From: Pantoea coffeiphila
GTDB taxonomy: Bacteria > Pseudomonadota > Gammaproteobacteria > Enterobacterales > Enterobacteriaceae
DNA length: 64,000 bases
Reading direction: 5' to 3'
Assembly: GCF_016909495.1 (NCBI RefSeq)
Contig: NZ_JAFBFW010000006.1
Coordinates: forward strand, 186,001 to 250,000
Shown: piece by piece, positions 26,920 through 34,412 of the stretch
Layout of the letters: each line of letters begins with the position of its first letter
Numbering within the stretch: position 1 is the stretch's first letter
Translations under genes and position numbers: made by a program
The notes under the pieces: model-generated
Told to the model about the DNA's origin: nothing
The model's input: only the letters and a program-made list of their open reading frames with translations
Databases searched by the model: none

Positions 26920-27321
26920 TCATTTCACCGGATCGGCCAGCGCCTTTTTGAGCTCGTCCAGATCTTCCTCAATCGCCGTTTTCATACCGCGGCGCTCAAG
27001 CCACTGTCGGCCCCACAGACTCAGATCCAGCACCAGCTTGTTCAGCTCCCGGCCTTCATCGCTGAGTGAGTACTCGACTTTCGGCGGCACAACAGGATAC
27101 ACCTGCCGCAGGATCAGTCCATCCTCTTCCAGCTCGCGCAGCTGTTTGGTCAGCAGGCGCTGGTTGATGCTGGGCATTGAGCGCTGCAGCTCGCTGAACC
27201 GCTGCGTACCGTCCTTGAACAGGTGATAGAGGATCACACCCTTCCATTTTCCACCCATGATATGCAGTGCGGCTTCCATCGAACAGCCCGGCGCAGAGTC
27301 GTAGTTACGTAGTTTTTTCAT
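26920..27321 (-). CDS. HxlR-family transcriptional regulator
   Basis: 133 residues, winged helix with GCSMEAALHIMGGKWKGVIL near the start, then QRFSELQRSMPSINQRLLTK and LRELEEDGLILRQVYPVVPP with VEYSLSDEGREL. Cys13 lies at the position where HxlR redox sensors such as HypR and YodB carry their reactive N-terminal cysteine. Divergent from an old-yellow-enzyme gene, the usual target of such quinone or aldehyde sensors. Control by thiol modification is inference. Confidence 0.88.
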   Translation of the reverse strand: MKKLRNYDSAPGCSMEAALHIMGGKWKGVILYHLFKDGTQRFSELQRSMPSINQRLLTKQLRELEEDGLILRQVYPVVPPKVEYSLSDEGRELNKLVLDLSLWGRQWLERRGMKTAIEEDLDELKKALADPVK

Positions 27322-27332
27322 AGCAATCCTAC

Positions 27333-27350
27333 AGTTACCTTTTGGTAAGT
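27333..27350. promoter_or_regulatory. AGTTACC-TTTT-GGTAAGT inverted repeat, HxlR operator candidate
   Basis: Arms AGTTACC and GGTAAGT are complementary except for one base, around TTTT, 11 bp upstream of the HxlR start and about 85 bp before the divergent oxidoreductase gene. Confidence 0.5.
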
Positions 27351-27434
27351 ATATGAATTTTTTTAGTGTATAAACGATAATTAACCCTATGGTACTTTCA
27401 GCGCTCTGAAGATCAATCGCTTTTTGGAGTTGCT

Positions 27435-28511
27435 ATGTCTGCTTTACTTTTTGAACCCATCACCATTAACGGCGTGCAGTTTCGTAACCGCATCGCCATG
27501 TCGCCGATGTGTATGCACTCGGCATCTGATGACGGGGAAACCAACGATTTTCACGTGATTCACTACGGCGCACGGGCGTTAGGCGGCGCGGGCCTGGTGA
27601 TGCTGGAAACCGCCGCTGTGCTGCCGAATGGTCCTATTGGACCCGGTGATATCGGCATCTGGGACGATCGCCATATTGAAGGGCTGTCCCGGGTGACGGC
27701 GGCCATTCAACGCTTTGGCGCGAAAGTGGGTGCGCAGATTGGCCATGCCGGTCGCCAGCTGGGGATCGATTTGCCGTCCATTGCGCCATCGGCCATTCCC
27801 TTTACCGCAGAATCCCGCGTGCCGCAGGCGATGAGCGTGGAACAGATTAAAGAAGTTATCCGTGCGTTCGGTGAGGGTGCCCGCCGCGCCCGCGAGGCCG
27901 GTTTCGACGTGATTGAAATCCACTGCGCCCACGGCTATCTGCTGAACCAGTTCCTCTCTCCGCTGGCGAACACGCGGACCGACGAATACGGCGGCAGCCA
28001 GGAAAACCGCTACCGCATCGTGCGCGAGGTAATCGATGCCGTGCGCCGCGAGTGGAGCGGCCCGCTGTTCCTGCGGATTTCATCGACGGACTATGCCGAA
28101 GGCGGCAACCGCCCGGAAGATTTTCTGCTGTGGGGTAAGTGGATGAAAGAGCAGGGGATCGATCTGATTGACTGCTCCAGCGGCGGCATCGCGATGGTGC
28201 AGGTGAACACCTATCCGAACTATCAGGTTCCGGCCGCCGAACTGCTGCGCCGCGAACTGGATATCAAAACCGGTGCGGTTGGCCTGATTGAAACCGGCCG
28301 CCAGGCGGAAGAAATTTTGCAAAACGGCCGCGCCGATATAGTGCTGGTGGGGCGTGAAATGCTGAAAGATCCGTTTTGGGCACGCACTGCCGCTGACGAT
28401 CTCAACACTGTGATGCCGGTTCCGCCGCAGTACACCCGCTACGGCTCCGGCTGGCAGCGTTCGCAGCCGCGCCTGCCTGCAGCGGAGTTAGCCAGCACGG
28501 TTGAGCGTTAA
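27435..28511 (+). CDS. Old yellow enzyme, NADPH dehydrogenase (YqjM/NamA-like ene-reductase)
   Basis: 358 residues, FMN-binding TIM barrel. RIAMSPMCMHS places Cys26 at the position of the redox-tuning Cys26 of Bacillus YqjM, while the next active-site Tyr is His28 here. IEIHCAHGYLLNQFLSPLAN holds the substrate-binding His pair, and DIVLVGREMLKDPFWA the phosphate-binding Arg. The family reduces the C=C bond of enones, quinones and nitro compounds with NADPH. Divergent from the HxlR regulator. GGAGTTGCT precedes the ATG. Confidence 0.9.
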   Translation: MSALLFEPITINGVQFRNRIAMSPMCMHSASDDGETNDFHVIHYGARALGGAGLVMLETAAVLPNGPIGPGDIGIWDDRHIEGLSRVTAAIQRFGAKVGAQIGHAGRQLGIDLPSIAPSAIPFTAESRVPQAMSVEQIKEVIRAFGEGARRAREAGFDVIEIHCAHGYLLNQFLSPLANTRTDEYGGSQENRYRIVREVIDAVRREWSGPLFLRISSTDYAEGGNRPEDFLLWGKWMKEQGIDLIDCSSGGIAMVQVNTYPNYQVPAAELLRRELDIKTGAVGLIETGRQAEEILQNGRADIVLVGREMLKDPFWARTAADDLNTVMPVPPQYTRYGSGWQRSQPRLPAAELASTVER

Positions 28512-28522
28512 TCACTTTGTAA

Positions 28523-28558
28523 AGAGAGCCTGTTCACCTTTGCAGAACACGGCTCTCT
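28523..28558 (+). terminator. Hairpin after the old yellow enzyme gene
   Basis: AGAGAGCCtGTTC / GAACacGGCTCTCT stem about 12 bp after the stop codon, without a clear T-tract. Confidence 0.45.
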
Positions 28559-28665
28559 AACGAACCTCAATAATGTTTTCCCGATCTCACTCTCTGTTTG
28601 CAGCGCACTTCCTATTATGAACCCACTGGTTTTGTTATCATTCACACTGGTTTTAGGAGGAAACA

Positions 28666-29277
28666 ATGCGAACGCTGACCGATGAAAAACGAAATGCCAT
28701 TCTTGCCGCCGCCTCGGCGGTTTTTCAGGAATTTGGCTATGAACGGGCATCGATGAATGAAGTGGCTAAGCGCGCCGGGGGATCTAAGGCGACGCTGTAT
28801 AACTATTTCCCTTCCAAAGAAGCGCTGTTTGAAAGCGTGGTCAGAACCTACAGCACCCACTATCTGACCCAGGCCGCCAGCGGATTAGCGGGGAAAGAGG
28901 CTGCGGGCCTTAGCCTGGAAGAAAAGCTCACCGTGTTCGGCAGGCGCATGCTCAGCGTGTTAACCACCGACAGCCAGGCGATGCAGCTTTATCGCGTCGT
29001 GGTGGGTGAGGCGGGGCATTCGGATATTGGCGAGCTGTTTCGTGAATCCGGCGTACGGGAAAGCATGACCGCACTAACCGTGCTGATGCAGGCGTCTATG
29101 GCGCAGGGGGCATTGGCTGTCAGCTCTCCGGAACTGCGGGCGAAGCAGTTTACCTCACTGGTCAAAGCGGAAGTGGATGAGCTGCTGCTGAAAAGAGAAG
29201 TGGAAACGCTGACCGAGGGCCGAATCGAGGAGATGGTACAGGCAGCCGTGACCTTATTCGTAAAAGGGGCCAGCTAG
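28666..29277 (+). CDS. TetR/AcrR-family regulator
   Basis: 203 residues. HTH in AILAAASAVFQEFGYERASM, NEVAKRAGGSKATLYNYFPS; the C-terminal half (RRMLSVLTTDSQAMQLYRVV, GEAGHSDIGELF) is the AefR-like TetR_C domain often found with envelope and efflux genes. TTAGGAGGAAACA is a strong ribosome site. Two CACTGGTTTT direct repeats lie just upstream (about 28625-28655). The genes to the right share AACTGTAC/GTACAGTT promoter sites and are candidate targets. Confidence 0.87.
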   Translation: MRTLTDEKRNAILAAASAVFQEFGYERASMNEVAKRAGGSKATLYNYFPSKEALFESVVRTYSTHYLTQAASGLAGKEAAGLSLEEKLTVFGRRMLSVLTTDSQAMQLYRVVVGEAGHSDIGELFRESGVRESMTALTVLMQASMAQGALAVSSPELRAKQFTSLVKAEVDELLLKREVETLTEGRIEEMVQAAVTLFVKGAS

Positions 29278-29304
29278 AAGGGGATTCTGGTTTCCCCCTT
29301 TTTT
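29278..29304 (+). terminator. Terminator of the TetR gene
   Basis: AAGGGG ... CCCCCTT stem followed by TTTTTT, directly after the stop codon. Confidence 0.75.
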
Positions 29305-29354
29305 ATCGATTGCAAGAGACGGCGATTGACAAATTACACCCTATAAGTAAACTG

Positions 29355-29366
29355 AACTGTACAGTT
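29355..29366. promoter_or_regulatory. AACTGTACAGTT palindrome at the micro-lipoprotein promoter
   Basis: 12-bp perfect palindrome just downstream of TTGACA (29326-29331) and TAAACT (29348-29353, 16-bp spacer), so it covers the expected transcription start. The same half-sites form AACTGTAC-G-GTACAGTT at 31191-31207 in the promoter of the DUF3313 gene. Confidence 0.6.
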
Positions 29367-29383
29367 TATTTAAGGGGTGTGCC

Positions 29384-29461
29384 ATGTTCAGATCTGTCGT
29401 CGTTTCCCTGTCACTTTTCTCCGCAGCGCTGTTATTAAGCGGCTGCGTATCTTTGTTTTAA
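29384..29461 (+). CDS. Micro-lipoprotein 1 (25 aa)
   Basis: A 25-codon frame reading MFRSVVVSLSLFSAALLLSG-CVSLF: a complete lipoprotein signal peptide with lipobox LLSGC and only five residues after processing (C-V-S-L-F). AAGGGG lies six bases before the ATG, and a good promoter with a palindrome precedes it. The short length excludes simple similarity scoring, but signal, lipobox, ribosome site and promoter agree. Function unknown. Analogies are entericidin-like lipoproteins, colicin lysis proteins or lipoprotein-derived peptide signals. Confidence 0.6.
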   Translation: MFRSVVVSLSLFSAALLLSGCVSLF

Positions 29462-29476
29462 TACGGGTTGTAAATA

Positions 29477-29557
29477 ATGAAAATCGTGCTCAATTGTTAT
29501 CTTATTGCCAGCGTGCTGCTGCTCTCCGGTTGCCTCTCCATCGGCAGCCACATCTGA
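29477..29557 (+). CDS. Micro-lipoprotein 2 (26 aa)
   Basis: 26 codons reading MKIVLNCYLIASVLLLSG-CLSIGSHI, again a signal peptide with lipobox LLSGC, leaving eight residues (CLSIGSHI). It starts 15 bp after the first micro-lipoprotein and shares its LLLSGC-hydrophobic-Ser pattern, so the two look like a duplicated pair. The ribosome site is weak (GGGTTG nine bases away), suggesting translational dependence on the first gene. Function unknown. Confidence 0.55.
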   Translation: MKIVLNCYLIASVLLLSGCLSIGSHI

Positions 29558-29665
29558 TCCCCACGCTGTGTTATAGCCCACCGCCATTTACGCTGTTCCG
29601 CATCACATCACGCCGCCGGGAGAACCAGGGTTCCTCCCGGTGGCTGCCGTTTTCGCGGCGGCGGC

Positions 29666-29700
29666 AAAAAAAATCCTGCAGCCAGAATCGCTGCAGGATT
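29666..29700 (-). terminator. Terminator of the mipA-like operon
   Basis: On the - strand AATCCTGCAG-CGATTCTGG-CTGCAGGATT is followed by a run of eight T. It lies 19 bp downstream of the MipA/OmpV stop. Confidence 0.85.
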
Positions 29701-29718
29701 GCCCTGGTGGTGGCAGAA

Positions 29719-30489
29719 TTAAAGGAAGCGGTAACTGAACCCGGCCGTGATAATGGCAGCGCTGTCGCGATCGTTCATCGGGCTGTGCCTGACCTCATCG
29801 GGTAGTCGTTCATATTGTGCAGAGATGTACGTCAACAATCGGTCCCCCGGGGCGTAGAGCAGGCTGAGTCCCAGCCACGGCGTAAACGCGTCGCCGGGCC
29901 GCCACTCGGCAAGATGGCTGCGCGCGGATTCCTCCGCGCTGATGCCGTAGTAGTACCGATTTTGCGCGCCATTATCCCAACGAACACCGCCCGCGGGGAT
30001 CAGCGACCAGCGGTCCCGCCGTAGGGTATACGACCATGCCGCCTCCGCTGACATGCCGTCGCTGTGATTAATCACATCCCCTTCCAGCGAGGTGCTGAAA
30101 CTTCCCGCTCGGGTGGTCAGTGTGTAGGCCAGGCCCGATGCCACGCCAATACGCCGTTTGTTCAACTGCCTGATTTGCCAGTCCGTACTGTCTTCCGGGC
30201 GGAAGTGGCGGGGATCGATCCCCAGATAAAAATCCAGGCGGTGCGAACTGTTTTCTACAATATGGAATCCACCTCTTCCTCCCTGCCAGAAAAGCGTGCC
30301 GTCTTCGTAACCGACGGCCGGTAACGGCACAACTTTCGCGGGCGTGTCTTTATAGGGAACAATAAAACCCGCCGCCGCCATGCCCAGAGACAGATCGGCG
30401 GCCTGGCAAGTCGAGAGCGTAACCATGCCCAGAAGTAACCCTGCCGCTAAAGGGAATGCGGCAGAAGGCTCGGGGTGTATCGCGTTCAC
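29719..30489 (-). CDS. MipA/OmpV-family outer-membrane protein
   Basis: 256 residues. Signal peptide around PLAAGLLLGMVTLSTCQAAD, then a beta-barrel pattern with the family features PLPAVGYEDGTLFWQGGRGG, FYLGIDPRHF and a C-terminal aromatic residue in GFSYRFL. MipA scaffolds murein synthase and MltA in E. coli; OmpV proteins are outer-membrane pores or adhesins. Its ATG overlaps the stop of the upstream DUF3313 gene by 4 bp, so they are coupled. Confidence 0.85.
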   Translation of the reverse strand: MNAIHPEPSAAFPLAAGLLLGMVTLSTCQAADLSLGMAAAGFIVPYKDTPAKVVPLPAVGYEDGTLFWQGGRGGFHIVENSSHRLDFYLGIDPRHFRPEDSTDWQIRQLNKRRIGVASGLAYTLTTRAGSFSTSLEGDVINHSDGMSAEAAWSYTLRRDRWSLIPAGGVRWDNGAQNRYYYGISAEESARSHLAEWRPGDAFTPWLGLSLLYAPGDRLLTYISAQYERLPDEVRHSPMNDRDSAAIITAGFSYRFL

Positions 30490-31151
30490 TGTAATTTTTC
30501 CAGCAGCTGATCGGCGCCTTTATCAATGCCGGTTTCGGCTGCGCTGAGTGCGCCAAAGGTCGCGCCCACGTTCATCGCATTAGGATACTGTTCGGCGATA
30601 TAGGCCAGCAGCAACTCATTGGTTGCCGCATCATGGATCTCCACCGCGTAGTTCACATAGCCGCTCATCAGACCGCGCCCGCCTCTGACGGACTGAACGA
30701 TATTGTAGGGTCCGCCCGCCAGATCGAATTTGGTGAAGGTGCCGATCACCTGCGGTGTGGTATCCGCACCGGTCAGCGTCAGTTTTAAATTCAACGTTCC
30801 GGGGGCCGGGGAAGAGACAACCTTGAATTTTTTACCCAGCACCTCGCTGAACTTTTTCTGCATATAGTCCGCCAGCTGCTGGCGGTCGGAGCGTTCGACG
30901 TCATTAAACTGGCCATCGCTGCCCTGATAAATCGTCACGGGCGCGATATTGATGCTGTCGTATTTCTTCCAGTTAACCGGAGACGCGTACTTGAACGGGA
31001 TACGGTCGCTGTCCTCCGACGGATTAGCCGTCAGCCGTGAGGAAGAGTCCAGCCCTGCATACTTATTCGGTGCAGATCCCGCACACCCGGCCAGCAGGGC
31101 GACGGAGGCTAACAGGGCCAGAGAGGGAATTTTTCGTGCGATTAACGCCAT
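30486..31151 (-). CDS. DUF3313 lipoprotein
   Basis: 221 residues from the ATG eight bases after AAGGAG (a GTG three codons upstream touches the ribosome site and is unlikely). Lipobox LLAGCAGS near residue 23. The body (WKKYDSINIAPVTIYQGSDG, LKLTLTGADTTPQVIGTFTK, GYVNYAVEIHDAATNELLLA) is the DUF3313 domain, with no established biochemical role; it resembles the small lipoproteins that accompany envelope assembly genes. First gene of an operon with mipA/ompV. Confidence 0.82.
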   Translation of the reverse strand: MALIARKIPSLALLASVALLAGCAGSAPNKYAGLDSSSRLTANPSEDSDRIPFKYASPVNWKKYDSINIAPVTIYQGSDGQFNDVERSDRQQLADYMQKKFSEVLGKKFKVVSSPAPGTLNLKLTLTGADTTPQVIGTFTKFDLAGGPYNIVQSVRGGRGLMSGYVNYAVEIHDAATNELLLAYIAEQYPNAMNVGATFGALSAAETGIDKGADQLLEKLQ

Positions 31152-31190
31152 GGTGCTCACTCCTTAAAATAACTGGAAACATAATAACTA

Positions 31191-31207
31191 AACTGTACGG
31201 TACAGTT
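31191..31207. promoter_or_regulatory. AACTGTAC-G-GTACAGTT inverted repeat over the DUF3313 promoter
   Basis: 8-bp perfect arms around one G. On the - strand TTGACA (31228-31233), a 17-bp spacer and CATAAC (31205-31210) form the promoter, with the repeat overlapping the -10 box. Same half-sites as at 29355-29366. Confidence 0.65.
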
Positions 31208-31256
31208 ATGATATTTTATTATCGCAGTGTCAAGGGGGAACCGTTGCGCAGCGTGA

Positions 31257-32126
31257 TTAAATTTTCCTCACGCGCGGCGCACGAAACACCAGCACGATCC
31301 CTGACAGAATCGCCGCCATCCCGGCGATGCCGGATAACGGCAGCCGGTTGCCGAGCAGCAGGTAATCCAGTACGGCGGTAATCACCGGCACCAGATAAAA
31401 CAGACTGGTGACATTCACGATGCTGCCGGCGCTGAGCAGACGATAAAACAGCAGCTGCGCGACGACGGAGATCAGCACGCCGAGGAACAGCGCCGAGGCG
31501 ATCAAGTCGGCATTAATGCGAAGGTGGAAAGCTTCGGTAGGCAGCAGCAGCAGGCACAGCAGCAGACTGATGCCGTACTGCATCGGCAGGATCTCCGCCG
31601 GTGCCTGGCGATTCTTCTTCTGCATCAGGGTGCCGAAGGTCATAAAGCCGAGTGCGGCCAGCGCGCAGGCCACGCCAGAAAGGGGCAGGCGTGAGGCGAT
31701 CAGGCTCTGCCAGACCATCAGCACCAGCCCGCCCAGCGCAATCAGCAGGCCACAGAGCCGCAGCCCCTGCAAACGGCGCTCGGTCAGGCACAGCGTCAGA
31801 ATCGGCTGAATGCCCATAATCGTGGCGATGGCTCCCGGCGTCACGCCGTCTGACATCGCCCGGAAGTAACACACCGAATAGCCGCCAATCAGCATCAGTC
31901 CGGTCAGCGCCACCCGCAGGCGCGTTCCTTTGGCGGGCAGCGCGGTTTTGCGCAGGCCGCCGATAATCAGCAGCGCGGTAAGGGCAATGCTAAAACGCAC
32001 GATCAGCAGGGCCAGCGGCGAGGCGTTATCCAGCCCCAGACGGGTGAAAATCGCCGCCGATCCCCACAGCAGCACAAACCCGGAAGTCGCGCCCTGCGCG
32101 GCCAGGGTGGTTTTACAGATACGCAT
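31257..32126 (-). CDS. DMT-superfamily (EamA) transporter
   Basis: 289 residues, ten predicted membrane helices in two EamA repeats (FVLLWGSAAIFTRLGLDNAS; later LGVLISVVAQLLFYRLLSAG and VTSLFYLVPVITAVLDYLLL). EamA proteins are mostly inner-membrane exporters of amino acids or other metabolites. Divergent from a LysR gene 121 bp away, a common arrangement for such exporters. Substrate unknown. Confidence 0.87.
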   Translation of the reverse strand: MRICKTTLAAQGATSGFVLLWGSAAIFTRLGLDNASPLALLIVRFSIALTALLIIGGLRKTALPAKGTRLRVALTGLMLIGGYSVCYFRAMSDGVTPGAIATIMGIQPILTLCLTERRLQGLRLCGLLIALGGLVLMVWQSLIASRLPLSGVACALAALGFMTFGTLMQKKNRQAPAEILPMQYGISLLLCLLLLPTEAFHLRINADLIASALFLGVLISVVAQLLFYRLLSAGSIVNVTSLFYLVPVITAVLDYLLLGNRLPLSGIAGMAAILSGIVLVFRAPRVRKI

Positions 32127-32247
32127 CGATGTCGTTGTTCCTTATGTCTTCGGTTCAGATGACGGGCAATCTATCATCGGCTTTGAAATGACAAAAACGA
32201 ATGTTTATCATGGACTGCATGACTAAATCAGATGGGTAGATCGGCGG

Positions 32248-33120
32248 ATGGACATCAATATTCAGAAATACAAAGCCTTTATCAAAGTGGTGGAGCTGGG
32301 CAGCTTTACCCGTGCGGCTGAGAAACTGTTTTATTCCCAGTCGGCGATTAGCCGGATGATTAACGATCTGGAAAAAGAGTGGCAGGTATCGCTGTTTGAG
32401 CGTCACCGCAGCGGCGTGCGGCTGACCTCCGACGGCATCACGCTGCTGCCCTTTGCGAAAAGCGTCTGTGAGGAATACCTGAAGCTGCAGGCGGAGGTAG
32501 ATGCGCTTAACGGGCTGCAGTCCGGCATGATCCGTATCGGCACTTTTTCCAGCGTCGCCACCCACTGGCTGCCCGGGATGCTCAGCGCCTTTCAGCGCGA
32601 TTACCCGAATATAGATTTCGAACTACTGCTGGGGGATTACAGCGAAATCGAGTCGTGGATTGCCGAGGGCCGCGTCGACTGCGGCTTTACCCGCCTGCCT
32701 TCACAGCCGGGGCTGGAAACGATATTCCTGGAAAAAGATGATTATCTGGCGGTGCTGCCGCAGGATCATCCGCTGGCAGAAAATGACCTCATTCCCCTTG
32801 CCGCACTCTGCGATCGGCCTTTTATCCTGCTGGAAAAGGGCAGCAGTCACGAAATATCCGAGATATTCAGCGCGGCGTCGCTGAGCCCGCGCGTCAAATT
32901 TACCCTGTGGGATGACTACGCGGTGATGGCGATGGTTGCCCAGGGGCTGGGCGTCAGCATCTTGCCCCGTCTGATCCTGAGAAGCGTGCCTCATCAGATT
33001 GTCACCCGGCCGATAGACGGTACGCCGCATCGTGATATCGGGCTGGCGTTACGCAGCAGCAAAACCTGCTCCCGCGCCGTTCAGCAGTTTATCTCTTACC
33101 TTCGTTACCGAAATCTCTGA
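32248..33120 (+). CDS. LysR-family transcriptional regulator
   Basis: 290 residues. HTH FIKVVELGSFTRAAEKLFYS with QSAISRMINDLEKEWQVSLF; effector domain with MIRIGTFSSVATHWLPGMLS and LEKGSSHEISEIFSAASLSP, which is the pattern of the CysL/YwfK-type branch rather than that of the other LysR proteins in this window. Divergent from the EamA exporter and probably its regulator. Confidence 0.88.
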   Translation: MDINIQKYKAFIKVVELGSFTRAAEKLFYSQSAISRMINDLEKEWQVSLFERHRSGVRLTSDGITLLPFAKSVCEEYLKLQAEVDALNGLQSGMIRIGTFSSVATHWLPGMLSAFQRDYPNIDFELLLGDYSEIESWIAEGRVDCGFTRLPSQPGLETIFLEKDDYLAVLPQDHPLAENDLIPLAALCDRPFILLEKGSSHEISEIFSAASLSPRVKFTLWDDYAVMAMVAQGLGVSILPRLILRSVPHQIVTRPIDGTPHRDIGLALRSSKTCSRAVQQFISYLRYRNL

Positions 33121-33284
33121 TCCATCGGAGAAAATAGCCTCATTCACTTTTTTTGACGTTAGACGACAAAGCTTTTCGCTGTTTGTTCTTCGCTATGGGG
33201 ATTATGCTTTTTAACAGCTGCGCAACACCCGGCTGATTAAGCGGGTGGCGTAATCAACTACTGAACAGAATGGTGGAGAGCCCC

Positions 33285-34286
33285 ATGAAAAAGATTGGCA
33301 TCAATGGTTTCGGACGTATCGGTCGCCTCGTGCTTCGTCGTATTCTCGAGCAAAACGAGCCGGTGGAAATCGTGGCAATTAACGACCTCACCTCGCCGGA
33401 AATGCTTGCCTACCTGCTGAAGTATGATTCCAACTACGGCGCGTTCCCCGCCTCCGTCAGCGCCGGTGAAAAATCGCTGGTGGTGGGCGGCAAAACGATC
33501 ACCGTCTTCGCTGAAAAAGACGCGCGCAACATTCCGTGGGGCGATCTGGGCGTTGACGTGGTGATTGAGTGTACCGGCTTCTATACCTCAACTGAAAAAG
33601 CGCAGGCGCACATTGATGCGGGCGCGGCACGCGTGCTGATTTCAGCCCCGGCCGGTGAGATGAAAACCATCGTTTATAACGTCAACGATGACCAGATGAC
33701 GGCGGACGATACCATTATCTCCGTAGCGTCCTGCACCACCAACTGCCTGGCACCGATGGCGAAAGCGCTGAACGACAGCTTCGGCATCCGCGTGGGCACC
33801 ATGACCACGGTTCATGCCTACACCGGCACCCAGGCACTGGTTGACGGGCCGCGCGGCAAGGACTTCCGCGCCTCGCGTGCGGCAGCGGAAAATATTATTC
33901 CGCACACCACCGGCGCGGCGAAAGCCATTGGTCTGGTGATCCCGGCGCTGTCCGGCAAACTGAAAGGTCATGCACAGCGCGTACCGACCAAAACCGGTTC
34001 GGTAACCGAGCTGGTCAGCGTGCTGGAGAAAAAAGTGACGGTGGCCGAGATTAACGCCGCGCTGAAAGCCGCCTGCGAGAATAACGAATCGTTTAAATAC
34101 AACGACGACGAAATCGTTTCCTCGGACGTGATCGGCCTGCCGTTCGGTTCGATCTTCGATGCAACCCAGACGGAAATCAGCGAAGTGGGCGATTTGCAGC
34201 TGGTGAAAACCGTCTCCTGGTACGATAACGAGTACGGATTTGTGACCCAGCTGGTGCGCGTGCTGCATAAGTACATCAGCCTGTAA
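33285..34286 (+). CDS. Type I glyceraldehyde-3-phosphate dehydrogenase (GapA/GapC-like)
   Basis: 333 residues from the ATG after GGAGAGCCCC; the frame extends five codons upstream without a better site. [15 protein letters not shown] is the NAD site, the catalytic Cys150 lies in [10 protein letters not shown], and the catalytic His in [19 protein letters not shown] closes the domain. Converts glyceraldehyde-3-phosphate to 1,3-bisphosphoglycerate. It stands alone without pgk or other glycolytic genes, as for gapC-type second copies. Whether it prefers NAD cannot be judged; Asp in INDLTS fits NAD. Confidence 0.9.
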   Translation: MKKIGINGFGRIGRLVLRRILEQNEPVEIVAINDLTSPEMLAYLLKYDSNYGAFPASVSAGEKSLVVGGKTITVFAEKDARNIPWGDLGVDVVIECTGFYTSTEKAQAHIDAGAARVLISAPAGEMKTIVYNVNDDQMTADDTIISVASCTTNCLAPMAKALNDSFGIRVGTMTTVHAYTGTQALVDGPRGKDFRASRAAAENIIPHTTGAAKAIGLVIPALSGKLKGHAQRVPTKTGSVTELVSVLEKKVTVAEINAALKAACENNESFKYNDDEIVSSDVIGLPFGSIFDATQTEISEVGDLQLVKTVSWYDNEYGFVTQLVRVLHKYISL

Positions 34287-34358
34287 GCTGAAACGCTGAA
34301 ACGCTGAAACGCTGAAACGCTGAAACGCTGAAACGCTGAAATGTTGAGACGTTGATAA
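34287..34358. repeat. Octanucleotide tandem repeat (GCTGAAAC)n directly after the GAPDH stop
   Basis: Six perfect GCTGAAAC units (34287-34334), then three decayed ones (GCTGAAAT, GTTGAGAC, GTTGATAA). It starts with the first base after the TAA stop codon. It is non-coding here and precedes the terminator. Confidence 0.9.
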
Positions 34359-34365
34359 GTAGATA

Positions 34366-34403
34366 CGGGCCGCTGTTTCTCTAATACTGAGAAGCGGCGG
34401 CCC
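34366..34403. terminator. Terminator between GAPDH and the convergent LysR gene
   Basis: CGGGCCGCtgTTTCTC-TAATA-CTGAGAAgCGGCGGCCCG stem (imperfect) followed by TTTGCGTTT. It serves the + strand after the tandem repeat and lies 10 bp before the LysR stop on the other strand. Confidence 0.65.
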
Positions 34404-34412
34404 GTTTGCGTT

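Noticed and set aside
29377-29805. 142-codon frame across the micro-lipoprotein region
   Set aside because: Arg-rich translation without a domain, crosses a strong terminator; the two lipobox frames in other phases are better supported.
31191-31207. LexA box
   Set aside because: CTGT and ACAG are 5 bp apart here; a LexA site needs 8, so the repeat is assigned to another repressor.
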